Of a stretch of 64,000 bases of DNA, positions 43,238 to 52,492 are shown one piece after another. Position numbers and translations under genes: made by a program. Numbering within the stretch: the stretch's first letter is position 1; each line of letters starts with the position of its first letter. The notes under the pieces were generated by a model, which worked only from the letters and a program-made list of their open reading frames with translations, did not search any database and had not been told where the DNA came from. The stretch is from NCBI RefSeq assembly GCF_002165375.2, contig NZ_CP032134.1:744001-808000 (forward strand), given 5' to 3'. The stretch is from Acinetobacter chinensis (GTDB lineage Bacteria; Pseudomonadota; Gammaproteobacteria; Pseudomonadales; Moraxellaceae).

Positions 43238-46200
43238 ATGACAGCGATGTCGGGTGCCTATGCACAGCGCTTAATCATGACATTATTTTTGATTTCGTTT
43301 GGAATTTATCTGTTCCTTGCGACCGTGACATATACGCCATTTGATCCGGGCTGGATGCACATTTCCAGTGATACCCAACAGGTTTCCAATGCCAGTGGTG
43401 TCGCTGGTGCATGGATTGCAGATCTGCTGTTCGGTTTTCTGGGCTGGGCGAGTCTTCTGATACCGGTTTTTTTGTTTATGGAAGCCGTGCAGGTCTGGTG
43501 GCCACACAGTTTTCTAAATAAACCGTTCCGTTATGCAGCACAGTTTTTTATTTTACTGGCTACAGCAAGTCTGCTGTTTCTGTTCTGGGATACGCCGGCA
43601 GATACACTGGAAAATGCATCAGGCGGTATCATTGGCTATGAACTGGGGCAGAGTCTGTCACAGATTCTGACGGTTTATGGCGCAGCGGTATTTTTGATTC
43701 TGTTCTGGGTTTTACTGTTTACACTGGCTTTTGGTGTCAAATGGAACAGAACATGGGCAACGCTGAAAGCGACTCCTGCTTATCTGCAGGATTTATTCTA
43801 TAAAAATGTTCCCGTCAGTGAGTCTGCTTTTGACCGGACTACACCTGCTGTAAATACGCATGAACAGGCAGCTGTCACTCCTGCCTCAGATAAATCTTTC
43901 CTTACTGAACATGAAGAAGCAGTTCCTGAGATCAGGGTATCCCGGCATCATCATGCGGCAGAGCGTCTGTTTGATGATATGGTTGAGCGTGAGCAGAAAT
44001 CTCAGCAATTACAGTGGGATGATGAAGATGAGCAGGAACTTGAACAGACGATTGCAAAAGCACATCAGCTTGAGCAGGACAGTCAGAAAATTGTCGGTTC
44101 AGGTGAAGTCTGGCGTGCTCTGAAAGTTGAAGATGAAAATCACCATAAGAAAGAAATAGATGCATTGCTGCGTGCAGCAGAAGAAGATGATGCGATTAAA
44201 CCTGGACATCATTTTGATGAAGTGGTTCATCCTGCAGCAGGTGTTCAGTCACAGACTCAAACTAAAGAGTCGATGGACTGGAATGATGACGCAATTTTTG
44301 ATGAACTGCTTGCAGCTGTACCAGGTACAAAAACAGCAACCGATATTCATACATCGTTCAATTCTGAGCGTACAGAAAATCCTGTACAGACAATTCAGGA
44401 CAGTACTGCAGAACAGAGCCGAACAGTCAGCACACCCGTAACTCATACCAATACTCCTAAAAATCAGATGCAGACTGATGAATTTGACGAGCTGGATGAT
44501 CTGCTTGTTGAAAATATTGAAACAGAGCGGACTGCTGGCAGTTATGCCCAGTCTTCTGCATTTGTAAAAGCAGATATTCAGACGGACTTACAGACTGTAG
44601 CTGTTCCTGTATCCAGTTTTTCAGATGAAGAGAAACAGCGTGTTGCTTCAGATAAGGATGCGTTCAGGGATGCATGGCAGGGTACGGCAGGCGTTGCTGA
44701 ACCAGAGCCTGAGCAACAGATTGAAGAAGATGATTTTGATCTGGATGCACCGCTGAAAGATGCTTTTGGTCGTCCAATGTCACGGGCAATGCAGGTTGCA
44801 CGGAAACGCCTTGATCTGTCACCTTTGCCTGGACTGGATATTCTGGATAAAGTTGATCCAAATAAAAAGGTCAATTTTACTGCAGAGCAGTTAGCCCGAC
44901 TTTCAGAGTTACTTGAAATTAAACTTCAGGAATTTAATGTCAAAGCGAAGGTCATCGAAGCACAGCCTGGACCGGTCGTGACCCGTTTTGAGCTGGATCT
45001 GGCACCTGGGGTCAAGGCATCTAAAGTCACCAATATTTCACGTGATCTTGCACGTTCCATGTCCATGGCATCGGTACGTGTGGTGGAGGTTATTCCTGGA
45101 AAACCTTATATCGGTATTGAAGTGCCGAACAGTACCCGCGAAATGGTACGCCTGATTGAACTGCTGGAAACACCTGCATACAGAGATCCTGATGCACTGC
45201 TCAGTATGGCGATGGGTAAAGATATTTCAGGGAATCCGGTTCTGGCTGACCTGGCTAAAGCTCCGCATATGCTGGTCGCAGGAACAACAGGTTCAGGTAA
45301 GTCGGTTGCGGTAAACGCAATGCTGTTGTCGATGTTACTGAAGTACACGCCAGAACAGCTGCGTCTGATCATGATTGATCCGAAGCAGCTTGAACTGGCA
45401 AATTATAATGATATTCCACACCTGTTGACCCCTGTGGTAACAGACATGAAAGATGCAGTCAGTGCTCTGAACTGGTGTGTCAATGAAATGGAACGTCGCT
45501 ATAAACTGATGTCGATGCTGAAAGTGCGTAAACTGACGGACTATAACCGTAAGGTTGAAGAAGCAATTGCCAATGGTGAAGACCTGATTGATCCAACCTG
45601 GAAGCCAGAAGACACAGCGACTCAGAGTCGTGCGCCACGTCTGCAGCCTATGCCGCTGATTGTGATTGTTGCCGATGAGTTTGCAGACATGATCATGCAG
45701 GTGGGTAAAAAAGCAGAAGAAATGATTACCCGACTGGCACAGAAGTCCCGTGCTGCAGGTATCCATCTGTTGCTTGCCACCCAGCGACCGACAGTGGATG
45801 TGGTGACAGGTCTGATTAAAGCCAATATTCCAACCCGTGCGGCATTGCGTGTAAACAGCAAGCTGGATTCACGGACGATTCTGGATGCAGGCGGTGCAGA
45901 AGATCTGCTGGGGCATGGTGATATGCTGTTCCTCGGACCAGGTAAGATTGAACCGGAACGTGTACATGGTGCTTTTATTTCCGATGATGAAGTCAACCGC
46001 ATCTGTGATGCCTGGCGTGAGCGTGGTGATCCGGATTATGTCGATGAAATTCTGACGCCGTATGATGAAGAACCGACTTCACGTGGTTTTGAAGATGGTG
46101 ACAGTGATCCGAACAGGGATGCGCTGTATGATCAGTGTGTCTCCTTTGTACTGGAAACACGGAAAGTATCGGTGTCTTCCTTGCAGCGTAAGTTCAGCCT

Positions 46201-46297
46201 TGGATATAACCGTGCGGCACGTATTGTGGATCAGATGGAAGAGAACGGGATTGTTGGTGCCATGGGTGCCAATGGTAAGCGTGATATTCTGGTGTGA
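43238..46297 (+). CDS. ftsK: DNA translocase FtsK
   Basis: About 1019 residues. The N terminus has four hydrophobic segments (about residues 12-32, 65-90, 105-122 and 145-170) that anchor it at the septum. An acidic, Gln/Glu-rich linker spans about 200-520. The motor follows with Walker A GTTGSGKSVAVN and Walker B LIVIVADEFADMI, then the gamma domain SSLQRKFSLGYNRAARIVDQME, which reads KOPS-like sites. It moves chromosome ends toward dif for XerCD resolution. In-frame ATGs at 43142, 43187 and 43208 exist; 43238 was chosen for AGGA 6-9 nt upstream. Confidence 0.94.
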   Translation: MTAMSGAYAQRLIMTLFLISFGIYLFLATVTYTPFDPGWMHISSDTQQVSNASGVAGAWIADLLFGFLGWASLLIPVFLFMEAVQVWWPHSFLNKPFRYAAQFFILLATASLLFLFWDTPADTLENASGGIIGYELGQSLSQILTVYGAAVFLILFWVLLFTLAFGVKWNRTWATLKATPAYLQDLFYKNVPVSESAFDRTTPAVNTHEQAAVTPASDKSFLTEHEEAVPEIRVSRHHHAAERLFDDMVEREQKSQQLQWDDEDEQELEQTIAKAHQLEQDSQKIVGSGEVWRALKVEDENHHKKEIDALLRAAEEDDAIKPGHHFDEVVHPAAGVQSQTQTKESMDWNDDAIFDELLAAVPGTKTATDIHTSFNSERTENPVQTIQDSTAEQSRTVSTPVTHTNTPKNQMQTDEFDELDDLLVENIETERTAGSYAQSSAFVKADIQTDLQTVAVPVSSFSDEEKQRVASDKDAFRDAWQGTAGVAEPEPEQQIEEDDFDLDAPLKDAFGRPMSRAMQVARKRLDLSPLPGLDILDKVDPNKKVNFTAEQLARLSELLEIKLQEFNVKAKVIEAQPGPVVTRFELDLAPGVKASKVTNISRDLARSMSMASVRVVEVIPGKPYIGIEVPNSTREMVRLIELLETPAYRDPDALLSMAMGKDISGNPVLADLAKAPHMLVAGTTGSGKSVAVNAMLLSMLLKYTPEQLRLIMIDPKQLELANYNDIPHLLTPVVTDMKDAVSALNWCVNEMERRYKLMSMLKVRKLTDYNRKVEEAIANGEDLIDPTWKPEDTATQSRAPRLQPMPLIVIVADEFADMIMQVGKKAEEMITRLAQKSRAAGIHLLLATQRPTVDVVTGLIKANIPTRAALRVNSKLDSRTILDAGGAEDLLGHGDMLFLGPGKIEPERVHGAFISDDEVNRICDAWRERGDPDYVDEILTPYDEEPTSRGFEDGDSDPNRDALYDQCVSFVLETRKVSVSSLQRKFSLGYNRAARIVDQMEENGIVGAMGANGKRDILV

Positions 46298-46302
46298 AAT
46301 TA

Positions 46303-46334
46303 ACAGAGGGCTAATTTATTAGCCCTCTGTTTTG
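46303..46334. terminator. Bidirectional terminator after ftsK
   Basis: ACAGAGGGCTAA/TTAGCCCTCTGT, a 12-bp stem with 4-nt loop and T4 tail, between the convergent ftsK and orphan gene. Confidence 0.88.
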
Positions 46335-46335
46335 A

Positions 46336-46857
46336 TCAGTAACCGAGAATAAATACAGCATCTACATTAATATAATTATCCTCTTCAAAAAATGAAGCAA
46401 GTCTGTTGATGGTTCGGTCAAATATTTTCTGCTTTGAACCTTTCTGATTGGTTTTAAATTCAGGGATAATGAGAAAGAGATAGTTGGCATCCTTGCAGAT
46501 ATGACATTTCCATATATCAAGTAAATCCATATTGTTATCTAAGGTTTTTCCACGTTCAACCTCTACAATAATTCCATCATTTTCTGAAATTTTTTTGAAA
46601 AAATCAGGTCTCAAATTACTCGAAATATACTGTTTGAACAGTCCCTTTTTTTCACTTGTGAAACCTAGAGTTTCGAGCTTTATATTTAAAATATTTTGTA
46701 TTTCGGTACTGGTTGCACCATGTATATGGGTTTTATTTAATAAATCAGATGTTTCATTAAGTTCAATAAAATCACAGATATTTTTAAATATAGACTCAAC
46801 AATAGGATAACTGTGAGTAGTTTCTATGCCTTTTTTACAATAAATGTGCTGTTTCAT
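46336..46857 (-). CDS. AT-rich orphan gene, possibly nuclease-like
   Basis: 173 residues; I do not recognise a named family. It has no signal peptide or membrane helix. The central RPDFFKKISENDGIIVEVERGKT has an Asp followed by a beta-strand Glu-x-Glu-x-x-Lys that resembles, but does not match exactly, the PD-(D/E)xK nuclease core, and NNMDLLDIWKCHIC follows. The codons are far more AT-rich than those of ftsK or the min genes, so recent acquisition is likely. It stops 2 bp from the ftsK terminator. Confidence 0.7.
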   Translation of the reverse strand: MKQHIYCKKGIETTHSYPIVESIFKNICDFIELNETSDLLNKTHIHGATSTEIQNILNIKLETLGFTSEKKGLFKQYISSNLRPDFFKKISENDGIIVEVERGKTLDNNMDLLDIWKCHICKDANYLFLIIPEFKTNQKGSKQKIFDRTINRLASFFEEDNYINVDAVFILGY

Positions 46858-46903
46858 TGATGATTCTACTGGTGCAGAGAGGGGGTATTTTATTGAATTT
46901 AAT

Positions 46904-46931
46904 AAAAAAACCTGCTTACGCAGGCTTTTTG
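46904..46931 (-). terminator. Terminator of the PA4642-like gene
   Basis: CCTGC/GCAGG with loop TTAC between A7 and T5 runs; active on the minus strand as AAAGCCTGC...GCAGGTTTTTTT. Confidence 0.8.
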
Positions 46932-46946
46932 TAGCATTGTATTTTA

Positions 46947-47234
46947 TTAAGCAAACTTTGCCAGGACTTCCAGGAAACCGTCTTTCTGACGTGGAAACTT
47001 AGCGATCACATCGTGAATGCGCTGTCCTTCAGGATCAGTGGCATTTACATCGCGTCCATCTGCAACAAACTTTGTTAAAAGACGTTCATAGTCAAAAGGG
47101 CGCATATGTTTGAAAGCATGATACAGAACATGAAAATCTGCATTGACGCCTTCAGGAGGCAGTTGCTCTAAATAGGCAAATACACGCTCGTCTGACCATT
47201 CTTCATTGAACGTTGCTGGCTGTGAAAGTGCCAT
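46947..47234 (-). CDS. PA4642-family small protein
   Basis: 95 residues: FNEEWSDERVFAYLEQLPPEGVNADFHVLYHAFKHMRPFDYERLL matches the conserved but uncharacterised PA4642 family of Pseudomonadales. It is acidic and lacks membrane segments; the role is unknown. GGAG lies before the ATG. Confidence 0.85.
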   Translation of the reverse strand: MALSQPATFNEEWSDERVFAYLEQLPPEGVNADFHVLYHAFKHMRPFDYERLLTKFVADGRDVNATDPEGQRIHDVIAKFPRQKDGFLEVLAKFA

Positions 47235-47435
47235 AACAGCATCTCCTCAAAAAAATTAATGGACATATTTTTCATTATAAAAAACTTCTGAGCTTTTCTT
47301 AAATAAGTAAAACTGCAAAGTCTGGCTGAAATCAGTCTACAAAAAAGGGCAAAATTCTGTGACATGGAAATACAGTATTTCCTGCTGCCGCATATTTTGC
47401 CCTGAATCAGTTCAGCTGACTAATCAATAATAAAA

Positions 47436-47708
47436 TTATCGTTCTTCAGGTAAATTGATATTCATTTCAAGCATTTCAATATTTGCTTCTGAACGGACAG
47501 ACATCTGAATGTGCTGTTCATCCACACCGCGGACATAGCGGTTGACCACCTGCATGATTTCTTTCTTCATCTGGTCAATTTTGTCCTGGCTCAGGCGTTT
47601 GCCCAGGCCATTTTCAGAAGCAACAATGACTTTTAAACGGTCTTTCGCGGTTTGAGCGCTTGAAGGTTTATCATCATTACTGAAAAGTTTACTCCAGAAT
47701 CCTGCCAT
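47436..47708 (-). CDS. minE: Cell division topological specificity factor MinE
   Basis: 90 residues: FWSKLFSNDDKPSSAQTAKDRLKVIVASE, with the amphipathic N terminus and MinD-stimulating helix, then a C-terminal domain MQVVNRYVRGVDEQHIQMSV. It drives MinD ATP hydrolysis and oscillation. It lies two bases after the minD stop and completes minCDE. Confidence 0.96.
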   Translation of the reverse strand: MAGFWSKLFSNDDKPSSAQTAKDRLKVIVASENGLGKRLSQDKIDQMKKEIMQVVNRYVRGVDEQHIQMSVRSEANIEMLEMNINLPEER

Positions 47709-47710
47709 GT

Positions 47711-48523
47711 TTATGCTCCAAATAATCGTGCCAGCCAGCCTTTAGGTTTTACCGAGATATGACGGTAAGGACGTTCTTCACCAAGGAAGCGGGCAACCAG
47801 GTCATCATAAGCCTGACCAGCTTCTGATTCTGTAAACAGAATGACCGGTTTACCTTCGTTGGACGCCTGCAGAACGCTTGGGCATTCTGGGATTACACCC
47901 ATGGTTGGTACACGTAAAATATCTTTGGAAATGTCATCAATGGTCAGCATTTCCTGCTTGTCCGCACGTTCTGGGTTGAAGCGTGTGATACACAGGTGCT
48001 TACGGATGCGACCTTCATTGTTTTCCACTTTTCTGGTTTTGCTGTCCAGCATACCAATAATACGGTCTGAGTCACGTACAGATGAAATTTCAGGGTTGGT
48101 TACAATGATGGCTTCATCAGCATGATACATTGCCAGAATCGCACCGCGCTCGATACCCGCAGGTGAGTCACAGATAATGTAATCAAATTCCTGAGACAGT
48201 TCATCCATTACACGTGCTACGCCTTCATCAGTCAGCGCATCTTTATCACGTGTCTGAGATGCAGGCAGGATATAAAGGTTTTCAATGTCCTTATCACGGA
48301 TCAATGCCTGTTGTAATCTTGCTTCGTTATTCAGCACATTTACAAAATCATAAACAACGCGACGCTCGCACCCCATTATTAAATCAAGGTTACGTAAGCC
48401 TACGTCAAAATCAATAACAACAGTTTTGTGGCCACGAAGGGCTAAACCTGTTGCAAAAGATGCACTTGTCGTAGTTTTGCCCACGCCACCCTTGCCTGAT
48501 GTTACGACAACAATTTTCGCCAC
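47711..48523 (-). CDS. minD: Septum site-determining ATPase MinD
   Basis: 270 residues. The deviant Walker A KGGVGKTTTSASFATGLA lies near residue 10, followed by VIDFDVGLRNLDLIMG and DYIICDSPAG. The C-terminal amphipathic membrane-targeting helix ends in GWLARLFGA. The GTG at 48523 gives the family start MAKIVVVTSGKGG with AGGAG 8 nt away; a GTG at 48532 directly abuts that sequence and is unlikely. Confidence 0.97.
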   Translation of the reverse strand: MAKIVVVTSGKGGVGKTTTSASFATGLALRGHKTVVIDFDVGLRNLDLIMGCERRVVYDFVNVLNNEARLQQALIRDKDIENLYILPASQTRDKDALTDEGVARVMDELSQEFDYIICDSPAGIERGAILAMYHADEAIIVTNPEISSVRDSDRIIGMLDSKTRKVENNEGRIRKHLCITRFNPERADKQEMLTIDDISKDILRVPTMGVIPECPSVLQASNEGKPVILFTESEAGQAYDDLVARFLGEERPYRHISVKPKGWLARLFGA

Positions 48524-48587
48524 CGAATCCACTCCTGTTATGGTCGTCCCCTTAAATTAAATGGGGCTTTTGGTGTTTATTTATACA

Positions 48588-49319
48588 TTAAAATTCGAGA
48601 GCTTCAAAGACAAGCTCCTGATGATCATTCAGGTAAATATGAACTGCTTTCTTTACTGCATATGCAGGAATGTCATCTGCGACACAATATGTTCCTGCAA
48701 TGGAAACCAGTTCGGCTTCAAGGGAGTGGCAAAAAATGCGTGCTGCCCCGTTACCACCTGCACCTGCTATGACTCTACCACGAGCACTGCCATAAATATG
48801 TATATTTCCTGAAGCAATGACTTCTGAGCCACTGTTGATGCCCGCTGTACTGATAATATCGCCGTGATCCTGGACCAGGCACTGACCTGTACGCAATATT
48901 TCATTATGAAAAGAGGTAATATGACCTTGAGTCAGGCTGTTTTTAACAGGTTCAGCAGGGTTAGCATTTTTCTTATCCTGCTGGTCTGTGGCAGCTATTG
49001 GTTCTGCTGCCTGTTCCTGGGTGGGTTTAATCCGCTGTAAAGGACGGTCCGCAGGTAAAACAGGGAACTGAATGGCACGGGCTTCGTCACCAAGCAGTCC
49101 ATCAATAACCGCCATAGGCTGTAAATCCAGGCTGATCAGTAACTGAATCAGGGCAATCAGTTCCTGTTCAACTGTACTGTCAATGATGACAGGTGTGCCT
49201 TGAGAACCGGTCTCCTGAAGCATCTGTGTAAGTTGCTGGCGGATGGCAGCATGATCATCTGTATCAAGGGTTAACCGTGTAAAGTTAACCATTCTGCCTG
49301 TTATCCGTATATCAGCCAT
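48588..49319 (-). CDS. minC: Septum formation inhibitor MinC
   Basis: 243 residues. The N-terminal domain begins ITGRMVNFTRLTLDTDD. After an Ala/Glu/Gln linker (about 118-142) comes the C-terminal beta-helix: RTGQCLVQDHGDIISTAGINSGSEVIASGNIHIYGSARGRVIAGAGG. It blocks FtsZ assembly away from midcell when activated by MinD. It is the first gene of minCDE on the minus strand; the 64-bp gap to minD has no hairpin of note. Confidence 0.96.
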   Translation of the reverse strand: MADIRITGRMVNFTRLTLDTDDHAAIRQQLTQMLQETGSQGTPVIIDSTVEQELIALIQLLISLDLQPMAVIDGLLGDEARAIQFPVLPADRPLQRIKPTQEQAAEPIAATDQQDKKNANPAEPVKNSLTQGHITSFHNEILRTGQCLVQDHGDIISTAGINSGSEVIASGNIHIYGSARGRVIAGAGGNGAARIFCHSLEAELVSIAGTYCVADDIPAYAVKKAVHIYLNDHQELVFEALEF

Positions 49320-49442
49320 AATTATTCCTTAGGATTTCTGACCTGTTCAGTGAGCTGTCAAAACAATATTGTAAATAGGGCAAATGCTAGAACAATTTGA
49401 GGGATTTCTCTACTGTACTGCACAACATTTTTATTCTGATGT

Positions 49443-50516
49443 TTATTCTTTGTCTTGCTCATGCTGTTCCATTTTTTCGATCCACTGTTTTACTTTGACC
49501 TGAGCACGGATTGCATCCAGGCTTTCATAAACGACTGACTCAACCAGCTGTTCCAGAGCAGCATTATCAATACTCAGATTACTGACCCTGTCGGCAATCA
49601 ATGTATAGGCTGCATTTGGCTGCTGTGGGTTGCCTGCAACGAATGGAGCAATCAGACCTTCAGTGATGTTTTCCCCTAAACGCTGACCAATACTTTGAAT
49701 CTGCTGTTCTATACGACTGCCTACAATAGGAATAAGCCGCAGTAACTGAGTCAGTTCAGGTGTGTCTTCTATGGCTTGGTTGACAATATTCCCTACACTG
49801 GTCGAAATGTTGTACTGCTGTTTCTTCAGCTCAGTTGCCAGGGCTTCCTGCAGAATCTCAGTCAGTACCTGTGCAAACATGACACGGTGATGGTCAACCA
49901 GGTCATGAATGATTTTTTTATGCGTTGAACTGGTGGCAAGTTCATGTTTCACGCCATCCAGCACAGTCAGAACAACACGGTCAGACAGTTCTTCCATCAC
50001 AATGCTGTAGTAAAACAGGGCACGTTTCTGAATGGATGGAGGAACAACCTGATAACCCATTTCATACAGTCGGTAAGCAATAACGCCCGCACGGAACAGA
50101 CGCAGAAAGCGCAGATGCGGAACAATCGCGAGAATTTCGTACCAGTGAATAAACGGAAAGAAAAACCAGCGACGATGATGTTTCTGAACAATAGCGATCG
50201 TCCATCGGATCAGTAATTCTGCAATCAGAAAAATAATAAACCAGGCTTCTGTCGTGATTACCCACGGATGCAGATGCTCTTTGTAAAAATCGAGAACAGC
50301 GGGCAGATGAATTGCATGAAAAAACCAGCTCCCGATATTACTCATCAGGAAAAAGTTGGTTGCCAGACAGAACAGGTTAAATACAATAATAAACACCATA
50401 AAAATGTCATAAATCAGATAGATTCTGAATGACAGACTTTTAGGATCAAGATGCTGGTATTTTGATTTTTTTATTGTATCGTCTGGTTTCATACTTGCAT
50501 TGCCTTCTGTGCTCAT
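49443..50516 (-). CDS. Membrane protein with S1-S4-like helices and long C-terminal domain
   Basis: 357 residues. Hydrophobic segments lie near residues 30-55, 82-102 and 118-140. WYEILAIVPHLRFLRLFRAGVIAYRLYEMG has regularly spaced Arg residues like a voltage-sensor or ion-transport protein. The C-terminal 200 residues are helical and soluble, with ELSDRVVLTVLDGVKHELATSS. I cannot assign a function. It lies 5 bp after the acyltransferase gene in the same direction, so the two are probably co-transcribed. Confidence 0.78.
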   Translation of the reverse strand: MSTEGNASMKPDDTIKKSKYQHLDPKSLSFRIYLIYDIFMVFIIVFNLFCLATNFFLMSNIGSWFFHAIHLPAVLDFYKEHLHPWVITTEAWFIIFLIAELLIRWTIAIVQKHHRRWFFFPFIHWYEILAIVPHLRFLRLFRAGVIAYRLYEMGYQVVPPSIQKRALFYYSIVMEELSDRVVLTVLDGVKHELATSSTHKKIIHDLVDHHRVMFAQVLTEILQEALATELKKQQYNISTSVGNIVNQAIEDTPELTQLLRLIPIVGSRIEQQIQSIGQRLGENITEGLIAPFVAGNPQQPNAAYTLIADRVSNLSIDNAALEQLVESVVYESLDAIRAQVKVKQWIEKMEQHEQDKE

Positions 50517-50521
50517 GCTGG

Positions 50522-51451
50522 TTATGCCACGTTATGAGTCTGATATTTTGCTTTTAGGTCTGTGATCAGTTGATCTTTTTCAGTCCAGAGTTTATCCACC
50601 CATTGCTGAAAACGTTCACGGAACTCAGGATCATCTTCATAGTTGCCACCATGAACCCAGGCAGGAATTTCTATTTTTCTTAAATTGACAGCAATACGGG
50701 GAACTTCACCGAGCCAGAACTCACCATAACCAGGTGCGCCATCAGGATAAACAATTGTCATATCCACCAGAGCATCAATCTGATCACCCAGAATATTCAG
50801 AGCAAGCGCCAGACCACCAGCTTTCGGTTTAAGCAGATTTTTAAAAGGGGATTGCTGCTGTGCATGCTTTTCAGGGCTGAAACGGGTTCCTTCGAGGTAG
50901 TTCAGCAAAGTAAAGGGCTGACTCAGCAGTTGCTCACAGGCTTTACGTGCTTCATCCATATCTCTGTGTTTCAGCTCAGGATTTTTCGCAATCTGTTCCT
51001 TGCTGTGACGTTTCATCATAGGGAAACCCAGGATTTTAAATGCCTGACCAACAAAAGGAATAAAGATAAGCTCCCATTTGGTAAAGAAACGGGTCAGTGG
51101 CATACGGGTCAGACCAAAATACTGATTGACTGTAGTGTCCACCCAGCTCTGATGGTTGCAGGTCATCAGATAACGACCCTGCATACTGAGATTCAGGTTT
51201 TCATCTATGCTGATATCCCATTTTGTATCAGGAAGAACATGATCAATCAGCCAGTTGTTGACACTCAGCCAGCTGTTGGTGATCTGAATGTTGGTTTCAT
51301 CCACTTTTTTTGATTTTTTCACCAGTTTGGTCAGTCCCAGTGCCAGGACAGGTGGACCATGAAAGAAGGTGCTGCCTGTAATGACTGACCCGACAGTAAG
51401 ACCACGTGAAATTTTTTTTAATAATGGTTCTTTATTTGATTGAGATGACAT
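50522..51451 (-). CDS. LPLAT-family acyltransferase (YihG-like)
   Basis: 309 residues. The catalytic HX4D is in CNHQSWVDTTVNQYF, and the phosphate-binding EGTR is in LLNYLEGTRFSPEK. YIHG/LCLAT-like 1-acylglycerol-3-phosphate acyltransferases share this plan. An N-terminal amphipathic or hydrophobic stretch (SRGLTVGSVITGSTFFHGPPVLALGL) suggests inner-membrane association. It should acylate lysophosphatidic acid or a related lysolipid. Confidence 0.88.
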   Translation of the reverse strand: MSSQSNKEPLLKKISRGLTVGSVITGSTFFHGPPVLALGLTKLVKKSKKVDETNIQITNSWLSVNNWLIDHVLPDTKWDISIDENLNLSMQGRYLMTCNHQSWVDTTVNQYFGLTRMPLTRFFTKWELIFIPFVGQAFKILGFPMMKRHSKEQIAKNPELKHRDMDEARKACEQLLSQPFTLLNYLEGTRFSPEKHAQQQSPFKNLLKPKAGGLALALNILGDQIDALVDMTIVYPDGAPGYGEFWLGEVPRIAVNLRKIEIPAWVHGGNYEDDPEFRERFQQWVDKLWTEKDQLITDLKAKYQTHNVA

Positions 51452-51698
51452 AAAGCGATCCCTGCATTAAACTCATAGACTTGTAATGGATTCCACTATA
51501 AAGACATCTGCGACTTTTAAAAAGTATTGAAGTGCAACTGTGAATAAATTGTGATGTACTAAGCGATAAATGTGGAATTAATTATTACAAAATGTAAGTT
51601 AAAGCTTTATTATTAACAAAAAATCAATGGTCTAACCATTTTTTTTAATTCATCATCTGATACATAAACAACAAGACTCATTCTTAAGGAGGCATGCA

Positions 51699-52349
51699 AT
51701 GCGTGCACTTGCAGTTACAGCGGTCGTAGGGGCATTGGTTTTATCTGGTTGCCAGACTACAGGTAATAACATCGGTGGCGTTGAATACGACAAAGCAGCA
51801 TTGGGTACTTTAATCGGTGCAGCAGCAGGTTATGGTGTATCTAAAGGTAATGCCAACACCAGCCGTCAGAACAACCGTGCAGCAGCAATCGGTGCTGTTT
51901 TAGGTGGTGCGACAGGTGTATATCTGGACAATAAAGAGAAGAAACTTCGTCAGCAAATGGCGGGTACCGGTGTTGAAGTTAACCGTAATCCAGATGGTTC
52001 TGTTGGTCTGATCATGCCAGGCAGCATTACATTTGATACGAACAAATCAAACATCAAACCTAACTTCTATTCAACGCTGAACAAAGTTGCGCAGACGCTG
52101 ACTGAAGACAACAAGAGCGGTATTCTTGTAACAGGTTATACAGACAACACGGGTAATGACTCGATCAATATTCCTCTGTCTCAGGCTCGTGCTCAGTCTG
52201 TAGCAAGCTACCTTGCTGGTCAGGGGGTTTCTACTGCACGTATCAACACTCAGGGTCAGGGTTCTGCAAATCCTATCGCTGACAACTCAACTGCTGCGGG
52301 TCGTGAACAGAACCGCCGTGTTGAAATCAGCATCTACGCAGTACAATAA
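51699..52349 (+). CDS. OmpA-domain outer membrane lipoprotein (YiaD-like)
   Basis: 216 residues. The lipobox VLSGC near residue 18 is followed by a glycine-zipper region (TLIGAAAGYGVSKG and AAIGAVLGGATGVYLD) and a C-terminal OmpA domain (SITFDTNKSNIKP, GYTDNTGND, NRRVEISIYAVQ) that binds peptidoglycan. AAGGAGG precedes the ATG. This layout matches YiaD/OprG-type lipoproteins. Confidence 0.93.
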   Translation: MRALAVTAVVGALVLSGCQTTGNNIGGVEYDKAALGTLIGAAAGYGVSKGNANTSRQNNRAAAIGAVLGGATGVYLDNKEKKLRQQMAGTGVEVNRNPDGSVGLIMPGSITFDTNKSNIKPNFYSTLNKVAQTLTEDNKSGILVTGYTDNTGNDSINIPLSQARAQSVASYLAGQGVSTARINTQGQGSANPIADNSTAAGREQNRRVEISIYAVQ

Positions 52350-52382
52350 TTCTGTACAGTTCAGTCTGAAAGGGCTGAACAC

Positions 52383-52411
52383 AAAAAACCACCTCAGGGT
52401 GGTTTTTTTTA
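52383..52411 (+). terminator. Terminator after the OmpA-domain lipoprotein
   Basis: ACCACC/GGGTGGT stem with TCA loop, flanked by A6 and T8. Confidence 0.9.
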
Positions 52412-52492
52412 TGAACGGGAAATCAGTTTTAGGGTTATGAAAGTCATGCATAGATGACTATAATCCTGCAAGGACAGAGAAGAGGAATAACT

